Part shown: piece after piece, positions 1 to 11,562 of the stretch
Position numbering within the stretch: position 1 is the first letter of the stretch
How the letters are laid out: each line of letters opens with the position of its first letter
NCBI GenBank assembly: GCA_947034895.1
Contig: OX344762.1
Location: forward strand, 70,736,981 to 70,800,980
DNA from: Rhytidiadelphus loreus
Lineage: Eukaryota > Streptophyta > Bryopsida > Hypnales > Hylocomiaceae
Direction: 5' to 3'
DNA: 64,000 nt
Program-made: the position numbers and the translations under genes
Notes under the pieces: generated by a model
The model's input: the letters and a program-made list of their open reading frames with translations, nothing else
What the model was told of the DNA's origin: nothing
Database searches by the model: none

Positions 1-160
1 TTGTTTCTGGGCACCGATTGGAATAAAAATTATATTATTGGAAAGCTCAGAAGTTTATCTATCTTATGATAAAGTTTCAAAAAAATTCAGTAAAAATTGA
101 GATCATAAGAGCCTGCTGAAATCCATTTTGTCATCCGTAGGGACAATGAGACTTTACGGG
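1..160 (+). mobile_element. 3' end of a TTAA-flanked CCCCTAAAG element (cut by window edge)
   Basis: This stretch matches the last 160 bp of the elements at 35423-36350, 40579-41502 and 42330-43254: a 'gggcaccgattgg' stretch, then 'aaagtttcaaaaaaattca', then the terminal region around 'gggacaatgagactttacggg'. It ends at TTAA (161-164), the expected target site. The end is somewhat diverged (acggg instead of agggg). The rest of the copy lies outside the window. Confidence 0.75.
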
Positions 161-450
161 TTAAGAGGCCAAGCTTGAGTGAACTTGCAGGTAAAAAATC
201 AAATAAAGTACTAGTATATGAAGCTCATAATTTTTTTTACCAAAGCTTGATATGATTTGCGTCTGCACTTACATATCATTTTCTATTTCTAGCATTGTTT
301 GCTTGAGAAAATAACAAGACATTTTATTTGAATAATGAACATGCAATCCATACTCTTTTGTAAGGTAAAACTCAATCGCACAAACTACAAGAAATATTGT
401 TGATTATTGAGAATCCGAATTTTCCATCTCAGTTCACACAATAAATAAAG
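161..450. other. AT-rich intergenic DNA
   Basis: No credible open frame, structured RNA or repeat end is seen here. Confidence 0.6.
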
Positions 451-698
451 TGAAGGATTTTGATTTCAGCAAAATAGATCACACAATGCCTAGCAGTATG
501 TAGGGAGAATTTGAAAAAAAAGCCCAGTCAATGCCCTTATCTGAAACTTGTTCAATCACAGGAGGTGAAAAAATTTAAACTCAGTAAGTCTTTGTAATCA
601 GGGAAAGTGCAAATCGTTTGTTTGATATTGTTTTGCAGGTCATTTGCAAGGCCTGCAAACACACCCTCTTTTGCAGGCTACCTCCCATTTTACAAGCA
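451..698 (+). repeat. 248-bp direct repeat, copy 1
   Basis: This segment is repeated at 2156-2403 with no indels and only about three mismatches visible (for example gtctttg versus gtccttg, gatattg versus gatgttg, ggcctgc versus ggcctac). The two copies sit 1,705 bp apart in the same orientation. After position 698 the copies diverge abruptly, so this is a bounded duplicated unit. The high identity indicates a recent event. It could be a segmental duplication or the terminal repeat of an unrecognised element. Confidence 0.85.
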
Positions 699-930
699 TG
701 CCCACCCGTCATGCAAAACGGATGACTTGTTAAGAGAGGCCTCCAAAACCGCCCCACTCGTCCTCCAAAAGGGATGACTAGCTTGGCAACTTGGCTTGCA
801 AATGACTCTTGGCTTGCAAATGGGGCCATTTTGCCTCCCGCTCCACGGCCTGCAAACAACAAAAGACAAACCGAAATCACTTTTTGTATGGTTTGCATGC
901 AAGTTATTTTTACCCGAGTGCATTGCGTTT
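600..930. repeat. Field of TTGCAGGC / TTGCAAGC motifs, copy 1
   Basis: Short words such as ttgcagg, gcctgcaaac, cttgcaaatg and ttgcaag recur every 20-40 bp on both strands, making the region more GC-rich than its surroundings. Small open frames here come from this low-complexity composition and are not credible genes. Confidence 0.55.
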
Positions 931-2155
931 CACCTCTGGCCACCCCTGGCTACCCTAGTTTACTCTTCCTATGTAACAAACTCTAAATGTTTTTTTTCGC
1001 TCTTGCAAGGGTTTTGAGTTTTGGTTTGTAGACGTAGTTTACGTTCAGCATTTTAACTTATTCAGCTTTATGGACTTACTGTGAATGATTTGAACAGAGC
1101 AGGTTGTAAATATATTCACAGATGTCCATTATCTAGTGCTAGAGATTCCAACTCAGTAAAAAAAAATTGTACGATTTATTTCTAAAAGGTTTATTTTCAC
1201 AATTTCTCAAAAGAAATCAATAACAAGGTTTAATTTACTTGCTAGAAAAATCTCACTAGTGGATTATCATGTTTTAATCCCACTTTTAGAGGTATTAATA
1301 ATTTATTTGATCTTCCAATCTTGCACCAAATTCTAAATAATTTGGTAAAGATGGAAATGAAGTTGGGTATGTTTTGAAATCTATTTTCTAGACTTTCAAC
1401 TCAATTCTTCAAAACAAAACAAAAATTTAATTCAAAGTCTATAGTCCAGTAGAAAATATACTATTTTACACGTGGAAAATGTTAAAATTGTATATATCAA
1501 TTATATAATAGGATAAATATAGAACAACTAATTGAAAAAAATTCACACAAATCTCCATTGCTACTTGTACCTCTTGAAATAATTTTAAATTAATTGGATT
1601 GTTTTTGCTATATTTACAAATGAATTTTCACTTTTAGTCACAAAAATAATAACTATGGCATTTTTTCATGAAGGAAAGTAATAATTATCAAAATGATTGA
1701 CAATTCATAGTGTTATATAAACAAAATATAATTTTGATATATGAACACAGTTTAAGAAGGGAAATTTAGCTTAGACTTGATGTTTGAGTATTTCTCAATA
1801 GATATGAACCTATCTTGGGGTTAAGGGATGCTACGGCCAAAGTTGTTTGATAAATGACTTGACTTTTCATTGTAGAAACAAAGAGTGCACCCATTGATCC
1901 AATAGTTGTAGCATTTTGGTGATTACTTTGGTTGTGGGGGTCGCATCCTTTATGAATTAACCCTGAAAGGACAAAACTGCGTTTTTTTGACAACATAGTG
2001 ATTTTAGGCAGCTCACTACAAATAGAATTTTTAGTTTTTTTCTTTGAAATTTCCACACAACATGTGCCCAAGGAGTAACTTTAAGGCCCAACAATTTTCA
2101 TAACTTTTGATCACATTGTTCAAAAGTTATTGCATGATATGTAGTTTTCAATGTT
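931..2155. other. AT-rich intergenic DNA
   Basis: Nothing beyond scattered short open frames is seen. The 101-residue minus-strand frame at 1766-2071 has no recognisable domain. Confidence 0.5.
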
Positions 2156-2403
2156 TGAAGGATTTTGATTTCAGCAAAATAGATCACACAATGCCTAGCA
2201 GTATGTAGGGAGAATTTGAAAAAAAAGCCCAGTCAATGCCCTTATCTGAAACTTGTTCAATCACAGGAGGTGAAAAAATTTAAACTCAGTAAGTCCTTGT
2301 AATCAGGGAAAGTGCAAATCGTTTGTTTGATGTTGTTTTGCAGGTCATTTGCAAGGCCTACAAACACACCCTCTTTTGCAGGCTACCTCCCATTTTACAA
2401 GCA
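2156..2403 (+). repeat. 248-bp direct repeat, copy 2
   Basis: Near-identical partner of 451-698. It is preceded by unrelated sequence and followed by a different continuation of the TTGCAAGC-rich type. Confidence 0.85.
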
Positions 2404-3030
2404 GACCGGTAAACAAGCCATCCATTGTGTTAGAGCATCACCACCTGTCTTGCATTTATGGGTGGTGATTTGGTCTGCATTTTGTAGAGCATCTACTTTG
2501 CAAGCCAGGGTGCCCCACCCATAATATGTTACCAGGCCGAGCTAAACCTCCTAAAATAAGCCTAAAGTGTTGCTTGACTTTAGTGCATGTCAACATGATG
2601 TCCCTAGATCTTCGGCTTACTGCATGCAGATTTGCAATCAAGGCGTGTCTCAATTTGAGCGCTTGCAATTAGATGTGGCTCAATCTGAGCGCTTACTGCA
2701 GAACTACAAGCATACTAAAAAACTGTGAGCATTTGGAATTTCTTGAGCATGGGCCCATATATTGTGGAATTTTGTCGTAATACAAGCCAGTTTGCAAGCT
2801 ATCTGCAGGCTGGCAAACATAACATTTTTGCAAGCCTGCTCTTGTTTGCAGGCCAACCTTTTGAACAAGTCATCCGTTTTGGCAGTCCGGTGGGGCACAT
2901 TTGCAGGCCACTACAAACAAGTCATCCAAAATGCAAGACGGGTGGGCATGCTTTTAGACTAGTGGGGCAATTTTGTAGGTTGTTTTCAACAGGTCATCTA
3001 CTATGCCAAACAGGTGGGGATTCTCAAATT
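2330..3030. repeat. Field of TTGCAGGC / TTGCAAGC motifs, copy 2
   Basis: The same short motifs as at 600-930 recur here (gtttgcaggcc, tttgcaagc, catttgcaggcc), together with repeated phrases such as 'acaagtcatcc' and 'gacgggtgggcatgc'. No coding evidence. Confidence 0.5.
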
Positions 3031-3246
3031 TAGTATTGTGTTAATTTTGAGGTTATCACGAAGGCATCTAACACAGGATCTCCCATCATAGGCTTTTGCA
3101 AATATCAATTGCCCTAGCTAGTCAGTTGCCTCCTTTGCACGTTCATTTGCCTCTGATGCCCATGTTTACACTTGCCTTTGGTGGTAATGCTCACAATTCA
3201 ACCCCTTGGTGGCACTTTGGTTCACCCCCATCCCGCCCTCGGGTCG

Positions 3247-3265
3247 TTAAAAGCACTAGAGGCAT
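3247..3265 (+). repeat. Short inverted repeat flanking the recombinase remnant, left copy
   Basis: The 19-mer TTAAAAGCACTAGAGGCAT matches the reverse complement of 6006-6024 at 17 of 19 positions. The pair brackets the tyrosine recombinase pseudogene at 3947-5874, giving a possible 2.8-kb unit. Cryptons usually lack terminal inverted repeats, so this may be a remnant of another structure or chance. Confidence 0.4.
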
Positions 3266-3946
3266 ATTCGGGCATACATTGGACCAAATTGTGCGGCAGA
3301 ATCAGCCAAGTTGTGCAAAATTGGCCATAGCTAGGCAGAATGTGCCCTTCTTGCCGATTTTGCCACAAATTTTGGTACAATATATATATAGTATATAGGG
3401 AGTACAATATGGGATATGTCGTCATTGGGAGTCAGTTACAGGAAATGGCGCTATGTACCAAAAAACGCAGAGCAAAGAAAATAATTGCACATCATTGAAC
3501 AAAAGTTGCGATGAATTATTTAGATTGTATTGAATGAAGAAATCTATACAAATTGATTCAATGTGAATCTTCTACTCTTGAATGTTGCAAAATTATTCTA
3601 AAACTAAATACTACTAAGATCTTGAAGTAGCATCCTCTTGTTGGAAGACTCTGTTAATACAATAAAATACTTCAATCAAGTATAAATTGTAATAGTAGCA
3701 CAAAACTCTAATCAATTTGCTAATCTTGCTATACAAATGTGCTAAAACAACTACCGAAATCATGTGTTAAATCTACTTTGAAGAATTATTTGGAACCGTA
3801 GAACCAGAAAGCATAGAAGTTGCGGTAGTTACATCAGGAACCGTTATCTAAATAGTGCAGTTCGTCAAATTCCCCTGAAAAATTGTACTCCCAACTGTAC
3901 GAGTATTTGTCACATTATATGTAAGTCCTGCAAGAGCTTCATGATT

Positions 3947-5874
3947 CTACATCATATTAGTATCCTCATTGAAGACATCATTATGCTCCCAAAAATCCTC
4001 ATCACTAACGTGAGATAGTTTATTACTATCCGAACGAACAACTAGAGTTTGATTGTTTGATCTTCTATCAGAATTGGTCGTTGTTGCACATAGCATCTGT
4101 GAAGGAATAGCTGTCAATAGGACGGTTAGTTCTGTTGGAGAAATTTCTTTCTTTGCAATTGTCGATGGCACAATCGCCGAATGACTATCACCAAAACTAG
4201 GAGTATTAGCTATATTGAAACCTTGGAGTTGTTTGAAGCGGTCTTATTCAAACTTCAACTTGGCCTTCCACAAAACATCTCCACCACTACCAGGCATTGC
4301 CGAAGCAACAATTTGAAGAGCTCTCATGATAATCCCATCCGAATTCATGTCATAACGCACGTAACCTTCCCAAGAAGTATGACCCGTCATTCTCATCCCT
4401 AATTCGGGAGGCACTCCTATGGCATTCAATCGGCATATCGTTGTAACCCTTGCACTCTTGTTTGAATAGTTGCTTTTGTGTGCACCAAGAAGAGAAGCAA
4501 CCATCATCTTTAACAACTTTGCGATCACCTTAACTCCTACTCTCTTCTTTGCATACCACACTCTAGGTTCCTTGAGGTTCACATGATCATTAATAGCGCA
4601 CAAAAAAAAAGATGAGGAGGTGGCTCTTTATCAATCCATTTTGGCCAATGTGACATGTATGTCTCAAATGTTTGAACAAGATCGGGGTGATTGCAATTAA
4701 CTGAGCACCTCGTCTTTTCAGGCTAGCAATGATGTAGGTCAACTTTGTGATTCTTGTCTCCCCCTCATTGAACTTGATATATCTACCATTGATATTATCT
4801 TGGCATACCGTGAAGTCACAATCCAATATGTTATAGAGTTCAGTTTGTATTCGAATACAAAAATTGTGTATAACATAATAAGCTACTCGTAAGTCGTAAC
4901 ACACAAACCCTTCGGTCAATTCTACACATAATTGGAGATGCCAATAACTGTTGTCCCATTTCATATGTGAGAGGAGTGGTGATTTTTCTTTTGCAACCTA
5001 TCCCTACTTTCACAGACCTCTTCACAACAATTAAGCAAGATACACACACTTTTTTGAAACGTAGATTATCAATAATGTAGAACTTCTCTGCTACTTTCTT
5101 ACTTTCTATAGAATCAGCCTTTAATTTCTACCTGATAATTTTGCTAATAGCACGAAGCATAGTTACAAGAGTTTCATCGGGGTATAGTTTTTTGTCCTTA
5201 CGTTGTACTTCCAGCATGAATTGCGAAAGCATCTCGACAAGCTCACCGAGGCGATAGAAAAACATATCTTCAATAGGATCCATGCAACAACAAACATTGA
5301 GCTTTCGCTAATCATCGAATTTGTTCTTCACCCAACGCTCCATGAAGACTGATTTACGTGGGCCTCCATTTTTCAATTGTTCTACCTCTTCGATATCCAA
5401 CTGCCGAAATCCTTGTCTTAGTAATTCGAATTCTTTATGTGGCTGATTGGATTCAATTGCATTTTGCATGCTATGAATCACCGATTCTTCAAGAAGAATA
5501 TTTTGAGCAGTGGCACTCAAATCATGAGTGCCGTTCGCCAACCAATCCGGCTCGTCATCAAACTCATCAAAATCAACAATGTCTTCGGTGAAAGGATCGG
5601 GATTATCGTCTGGATCAAAAACGGGACTGTCAACCTCAGCAAACATATCTCCAAAATCTATTTAATCGCAAGAAGCAATAGCTATATTAGCTTGATACAC
5701 AGCAAACGCCAAATGCACGTCATCCTCTTTTTCACCGCATTGATCTTGAGTAATCGAATCGGACGAGACCAACTCCAAATCGACATCGACAACACAAGAT
5801 TTTTTCAACAAAGTTGACGTCTTGTAAAGGAGATTGGAGATATCTCCCAAGACTGCACGAGGCGAGCTCTCCAT
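3947..5874 (-). pseudogene. Decayed tyrosine recombinase, Crypton/DUF3504-like
   Basis: Read on the minus strand, this is a degenerate gene of about 640 codons. The N-terminal part (5874-5308) is acidic and unrecognised. From 5308 downwards it matches the layout of DUF3504/Crypton tyrosine recombinases: a helical 'ELVEMLSQFMLEVQRKD...LYPDETL' core-binding region (5240-5160), then 'PLTYEM' (about 4975), 'YYVIHNFCIR' and 'NGRYIKFNEGET' (4880-4750), and 'WYAKKRVG' (about 4545). The catalytic end has 'NKSAR' (Arg at 4448-4450; Lys where the family has His), 'TGHTS' (His at 4379-4381) and 'GYVRY' (about 4355). Breaks: in-frame stops at 5662-5664, 5308-5310, about 5130 and 4244-4246, at least two frameshifts between 4964 and 4600, one of them at a run of nine A (4602-4610). 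It is not expected to make an active enzyme. The function comes from family knowledge; the motif order is read directly. Confidence 0.72.
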
Positions 5875-6005
5875 TGTGAAGCACCAAACAACTCACCGCA
5901 TCAACAATGAAAGAAGCACAAAACGACACACCGTAGCAACAATGAAAGCACGGGGAGAAGCTCAAAATGACACATAGGGAGCAAAAAGTGCGAAGAGCCT
6001 CAAAG

Positions 6006-6024
6006 ATGCCTCGAGTACTTTTAA
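6006..6024 (-). repeat. Short inverted repeat flanking the recombinase remnant, right copy
   Basis: Inverted partner of 3247-3265 (17 of 19 bases). It lies 130 bp upstream of the first Met of the recombinase remnant. Confidence 0.4.
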
Positions 6025-6031
6025 TGCTAGT

Positions 6032-6127
6032 GAAAGGGTCAAAAAGGGTTGATTCTGCCCTATACACAATCATAGGGCTCGCCCTACAACCGCTTTCAGG
6101 GTAGAATCATCCCTTTCCAACCCTTTC
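6032..6127. repeat. Imperfect 30-bp stem-loop upstream of the recombinase remnant
   Basis: Arms 6032-6061 and 6098-6127 are inverted copies with 25 of 30 bases matching, separated by a 36-bp loop. The arms carry the GAAAGGGT and TGATTCT words. The position, just outside the short inverted repeat, suggests a terminal structure of the element, but it could also be an independent fold-back. Confidence 0.6.
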
Positions 6128-7217
6128 TGTAGTATGTTCTTCATCGTCTTTGGCTGGTGTGAGTGTTTCTAACTCCACCCTTAAGTCAGAAAGTTGCACA
6201 CAAGTTCTAGCGGCATAAGTTAGCAAATTGTAAGGGTGAAATGTAAACGTAGTGTTCTTTGGCCTTCCAAGCAATGGACACTTTGTTATGTTGATTTTTA
6301 CCTAATCTAAGTACTTCAAGACACTCTAATAGTTAGGAAATAAAGGTTGTTAAGGGTTAGTTAAATGCGATTAAACTTCTAGCTAGACTAAAATTCTACC
6401 TAAACTAAATCGAAGAATACAATTTGCCCTTTCCGAAATGGTAAAGCAAGTTGGATTCTGATGTTCCTAGTGAAAGTTATGTGTGGATGAAATTCGTACC
6501 TAATTCTATCCTAAAAACTTCATCCGTCAACTAAAAATAGCAAAATAATGTGAAATAAATCTAAATTTCGGGGTTGAAAGGTTAATTAAGTTAACTAATG
6601 AAACTTTTAGAGAAAACCTAATTTTGACCTATTTTAGGATTTTTCATCCCAAATTAGGTCAAATCTTCATCCACACTTTTATCCTTCCAAATTAAAGTAA
6701 CTTTAAAAGTAAAAGGTGGATTTGAAATCTTCAAAAGATTCTCTAAAAGATTATAGTTTCAAAAGATTCCCTAGTCATGTCTTGAGAATATTCCTAATTG
6801 TTCTTTAATTAATCCTAATTCTAAGTTATTATTCTAAATTTAGTGATTTTTTAAGGTTTTAGGATTTTTATGGGTAAAATGATAAATTATCTTCCTATTA
6901 AGGTAAAAAGTAAGAATTTTGGACTTCTAGGTAAAAACTTATGGATGGATGAAAGTTCCCCATAGTTGGATGGAACTCATTCCTTTAATAAGTTTTATAT
7001 AGAATAAAGAGATGAATTAGGTTTTAATTTTCTCTAAATATTCTAATATTTTCTAGATTCCTAAATTTGACTAGATTCCCTATTTAGATTCTAAAATTCA
7101 TTCAAATAGATTTAAGTTTTTAAGGTTAATTTTAATGCTAAATTCTTAAATGTTATTCTAATTAGCAAATTAATTTTAAATTGAAAAGAAAAAAGTAAAG
7201 ACAAGAAATTAACGTAC
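6128..7217. other. AT-rich intergenic DNA
   Basis: Dense in attctaaa/cctaattt words, with no open frame of note. If the exon-like stretch at 7218-7301 belonged to a real gene, this would be its first intron, but no downstream exon was recognised. Confidence 0.4.
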
Positions 7218-7301
7218 TTCGCCGGTGAATGAGTTGATTGTACCGTCCTCGAGAATCACGAGATGGATTGTCTCGTAATAGCCAGCTCCTTCCTCGTCCA
7301 T
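7218..7301 (-). CDS. Orphan first-exon-like ORF fragment, unrecognised
   Basis: On the minus strand an ATG (7299-7301) opens 28 codons, MDEEGAGYYETIHL... ending ...INSFTGE, running directly into GTACGT (7217 downwards), a good 5' splice site. The stretch is near 50% GC inside DNA of roughly 25% GC, and reads like protein. No partner exon was found downstream. It may be a gene fragment captured by a transposon, a relict gene or chance. I do not recognise the protein. Confidence 0.35.
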
Positions 7302-7770
7302 TTTTCTAATCCATCACAATTCAAATTTAACACTTTAGTTGTTTGTTGTATTTTTTGTTCTAATTCTAATTTTCTACAAATGGTTATGGGATTTTAATTG
7401 AATTTAGAGGTATTTTGAATAATTTCCAAATCAATTCCAAATTATTTTAAATACCAAAAGACAATTAAATCCACTAAAGGTCTAAATCAAATCTAATTAG
7501 AAGCTTCTACAATCCTAATTGTTGATAATTTTCCTAATTGTTTTGGAATTATTAGTTGGCTTTTTGTTTTATCTTCTTGGCTTATTAGGCCTAATAAAAC
7601 AAAACTTAATAAAATCCAAACCACTAAATCCAAAAGAGTAATAAATAAATAAAAGACAACTTGCTTCAATAGTAAAAGGAATAAAATCAAAGAATTATGC
7701 CAAATGAATAGTAAGTGAATAGTAAGATGCTACCTTAATGATTCCGACCTTCCTTCCGAGAGTGTCTACC

Positions 7771-7800
7771 CTTCTTCTTCTTCTTCTTCTTCTTCTTCTT
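7771..7800 (+). repeat. (CTT)10 microsatellite
   Basis: Ten uninterrupted CTT units. Similar shorter runs occur at about 9003-9021 and 10267-10278, near the ends of the duplicated units. Confidence 0.95.
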
Positions 7801-8059
7801 TAGCAAATTATCATGTAGTAATTTCCAAAAAATTCAAGCACACACTTGGATTCTACATTTTGCCATGTGAAAATAAGCTTTGTACCTTTACTATGGGGAA
7901 TGATTAAAATCCCTCATAGAATGTCATTAGTCCCAAAATATTAAAGCCACTTTCAATTTTTTCTTTTTTCTTTTTTTGCACATAGTATGGATTTAATTTA
8001 ATTTTGTTGGTTTTTTAGTTACATTTATGGACTAAAAAATTACACCAGAAAAATGCCAA

Positions 8060-9040
8060 TGGTTTATACAATTAATTAAAATTCCATGGTTTCTTTTTTA
8101 TAAAGAGCCTATCTACTATGGAATTTTTCATACATGAGATTTTTTATGTCTCTTTAGTCTATGACTGAGATCATATCTAACATAGACATTGCAAATTAGA
8201 TGCATAATAAACCTGATGGTGGGAAACCACCCACCCACCCACTATGGGTGTGGTCTTAATTAACTAGCAAACCCACCTTTGTGACAGGTGGTAATTTTCA
8301 AATTACTAATTATGACCACTATGGAGCTTCTTCCCTCCAAGTTTTGTGGTATTTGTAACGGCCTCCCATCCTGTGTCTCACATCTTTGAGCTTGGACTGA
8401 GGCGACTTACCTTGGCGTGTTTTTTTTCTTGGAGTGTGCTTGGCTCTTGGGCTTCCACCTTGTGGAAAGAATGGCAAAGGTCTCTTTGCTTTATAGACTT
8501 AGTAGATTGTTTGGGGATTTTTGCTGTGATAGTGATGCAGTTTACCTTGTGACTTTGTTACTTGCTCCTGATTTGTTTTTGTTTTTGTTGGATTTGGGAC
8601 ATAGATAGCAATTGGCTGATGCTTAAGACACCTGGTGCATCCTCACTAACTTCACATTGACTTGTGTTTGTGTTTGGGACGGGCACAGGTGAGGCACAGC
8701 CTTCAAATCCAGTTTTCTACAACATGGAATTGGTGCAAGTTGTTTACTGTCAAGCATATGGAATTACTTTGATGGAGAATATATATTTTCTATCCTATGC
8801 TTGTTGTTTTTTCTTGTGAATAGACAGGGATGGGATACAACACTTTTTATGATATTTTATTATGATTTGAAATCCCTAAGTGTAGAACTTGGGATACTTG
8901 AACTTTGTGATGTATTCATTTGTAAGTTAAGTTACAGTAAAGCATTATGTGTAGTTTTGATAAAGGTGAAGCCCTGTTTCAGGGGTGTTTCAGTCTTAGT
9001 CTCTTCTTCTTCTTCTTCTTCAGCCTTTGAACAACTCTAG
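8060..9040 (+). repeat. Tandem duplicated unit, copy 1
   Basis: This unit and 9370-10290 share, in order: 'ccatggtttcttttt', 'accacccacccaccca', 'aatggcaaaggtct', 'gacatagata', 'acaggtgaggc...agccttca', a CCCTG..CAGGG palindrome, and 'cagtcttagtctcttcttcttc'. The copies are diverged and carry no shared open frame. They look like a tandem duplication of a non-coding element, possibly a non-autonomous transposon or old terminal repeats. Confidence 0.7.
8972..8984. other. Palindrome CCCTGTTTCAGGG at the end of unit 1
   Basis: A 5-bp stem with a 3-base loop. It is kept as CCCTGTTACAGGG at 10238-10250 in the second unit although much of the flanking sequence has changed. Confidence 0.5.
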
Positions 9041-9369
9041 TTCATAATTTTTTCTAAATCCATCCAATGGCTAAATTATGTGAAGTAGGCCCTTTTGACC
9101 TGATTTATTTATTTTTCCTATGTTGTATAATCCCACATGTTTGTGGAATATCAAGGAAATTTAAAAGACATCAATTTTTTGCCTTTAGTTTTTTTAAATA
9201 AAACTCCCATTTTGTTCACATTTCATTTTTCATTTCTTTCATTTTTTTAAATTCTAAATTTAAAACCCCACATGGTCTATGGTTACCAAAATAATGCTTC
9301 TATGAAACTATTTTAATTCCATGACCACACCAAGCTTTCAAAGATATTTTAGAAACCCAAATACATGGG

Positions 9370-10290
9370 TCACATATATCTAATTATGCCATAGTTTCTT
9401 TTTTTAAAAATCCATTAAAACATCTACTACTAGATGGGTTTACCTAAAATGGTATTTGGATTCTTTTTAAATTAGCTAGCCTGATTTGTGGAACAGACCA
9501 CCCACCCACCCACTAAGGGTGATTTTCTAAATGACTTAAATACCACTACATGTGGCCTAATAATTAAGTCTGGCTACCACTTTATGACCACTCCTATGAA
9601 ACTTCCCTCCCAAATTCAAATTAGTGAGTTTGCATATAGTGGCTTCTTTGCCCTTGTGTTTCATCTTTCACTGTGGCGGTTGAGTTTTGGTGGCATAGTG
9701 TTTTTGTTGTGGGCGTCTCTTCAGCTTCAAGTGTTTGTAACTCACGGGAATGGCAAAGGTCTTTGGGATTTTTATACTTGGCTTAGGATCTTGCTTTACT
9801 TACTCACCAAGTTTGCTCTTTGATTTGCAATGTTTTGCTCTTATTCATGGTTTTTGTTGACCTGCGACATAGATAACAATTGGCCTTCAGCTGCAGACAC
9901 CTGTTACAACCTCACTAACACTACATTGGTTTGTTGTGTGCATTGGGATGGGTACAGGTGAGGCTGAGCCTTCAGGTCTATAAGTACCTTTTTTGGATCA
10001 CTTGGAGCATATTCTTTTACAAGCAATGGGACATCTTGTCATCTTTTTTAGTCACATAGATATTTTTGATGCACAAACACTTGAGGAGACATGTGTAGGA
10101 TTTTACCATTGTACCAAAATTCTAAAAAGTGTCCTACCTTGACACTGTTTTGGTTTTGCTTGAGATTTTTATGGTCTATTATATATACTGTTTTGATTCG
10201 TTTTTTGGCAACAAAGTTAGGTTTTGAAAAGATGAGGCCCTGTTACAGGGATGTTCAGTCTTAGTCTCTTCTTCTTCTTAATTGTCACTT
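9370..10290 (+). repeat. Tandem duplicated unit, copy 2
   Basis: Diverged second copy of 8060-9040, in the same orientation with an offset of about 1.27 kb. It contains a 111-residue open frame (9488-9823) that is not preserved in copy 1, which argues against coding function. Confidence 0.7.
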
Positions 10291-10610
10291 CTAAGTCTCT
10301 TCAACTTCCAACTTCACTTGTCTCCTTCACTTCACTTGTCTCCTTCAAAATTTGGTTGTTGGTTTGGTAGTGTATGTCTAATCAATCAAATTAGATCAAA
10401 GTCAATTTAGTTTAGTTGTTAGATGGCTTTGAACCTTAGCATGTAACAAATCACAAGTTAGTATGCAAACATGACAAGTTATAATTTTAATTCTTCAATT
10501 CACAACTAAGCGACTTGGTAGCCTGGACTTCACCAAATTGTATCCGAGTTGACTCTCCAACCATATCCAATGACTTGATGGCCCAAATCTTTTGTCAACA
10601 CCTTCACCCA

Positions 10611-10687
10611 CCACCTTCACTCACTGCCTGGATCTTCACCACCTTCTCTCACTGCCTGGACCTTCACCACCTTCTCTCACTACCTGA
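10611..10687 (+). repeat. 28-bp minisatellite, about 2.7 units
   Basis: Tandem units of the form 'actgcctgga' + 'cttcaccaccttctctc'. The small open frame across it is compositional. Confidence 0.8.
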
Positions 10688-10804
10688 ATTATGCCTTGAA
10701 TACTGCCACATAGTACAATGTGGTTGATTAGGCTCTGGCCAATTCAAACCTCAGAGCATCAAAGCACATACTAGTTGGTCCAATTTCTGCCTAGAATTTA
10801 GTTG

Positions 10805-11040
10805 AGACCTCACCTGTATGTTCGAGAATCGAGACCTCGATCACACTTTGGGACCTCAATCACACTTTGGAACTTCGATCAAGAGTTTGGGACTTTGATC
10901 AGTTCATCTCGTCATGGTGTAATTTGGCTCCTTGTTCTGATGTGATCTGGCCCCTTGTCAATTTGATGTGATCTGTCTCCTTTGTCAATTTGATGTGATC
11001 TGGCTCCTTTTTTTGATGTGATCTGGCTACAGTTTTGATC
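10805..11040 (+). repeat. Two adjacent short tandem arrays
   Basis: First array: variants of 'gggacctcaatcacacttt' (10820-10895). Second array: about five units of 'gatgtgatctggctcctttg' with 'tcaattt' spacers (10918-11035). No coding potential. Confidence 0.75.
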
Positions 11041-11562
11041 TTTGTAATAGTTCTAAAATTCCAATAACAACACTAACTAATTAAAATGAAAGGGAGCAAC
11101 AAAGCTAATTTTGGGGATTTAATTACCTCTAAAACAAAACAACTTTTAACTAATTGTTTTTTGGATTTTGGGGGAATAATGACTAAAGTAAGCAACTCTA
11201 TGAGATCTAACTAATGAATTGAGGATTTTGGAATGTTTTTTTCTAAATCAACTAACAATCAAATTCTAACTAATGGGTTTTGGAGATAATAACTAAGGAA
11301 AACAAACTAAACTAAATGTTTTGGGTTTTTTGGGTTAATAACTAGCAAAGCAAAGTTAACTAAAACAGAGATAACTATCAAACTAAACTTTCAACAAGTG
11401 ACTTAAAAATCCATAATTGAGCAATTGAGCACAAAGAAACTTCAAGGAATTTTTTGGCAGAAAGGAAAGGAGTCACTTGTGTGTGGGGTTGGACTTAAAT
11501 AGTTCAACAAGTCAAGGACTTTTTTCCAAACTATTTCTCCTTCAAAGTAAATTTGTTTCAAA

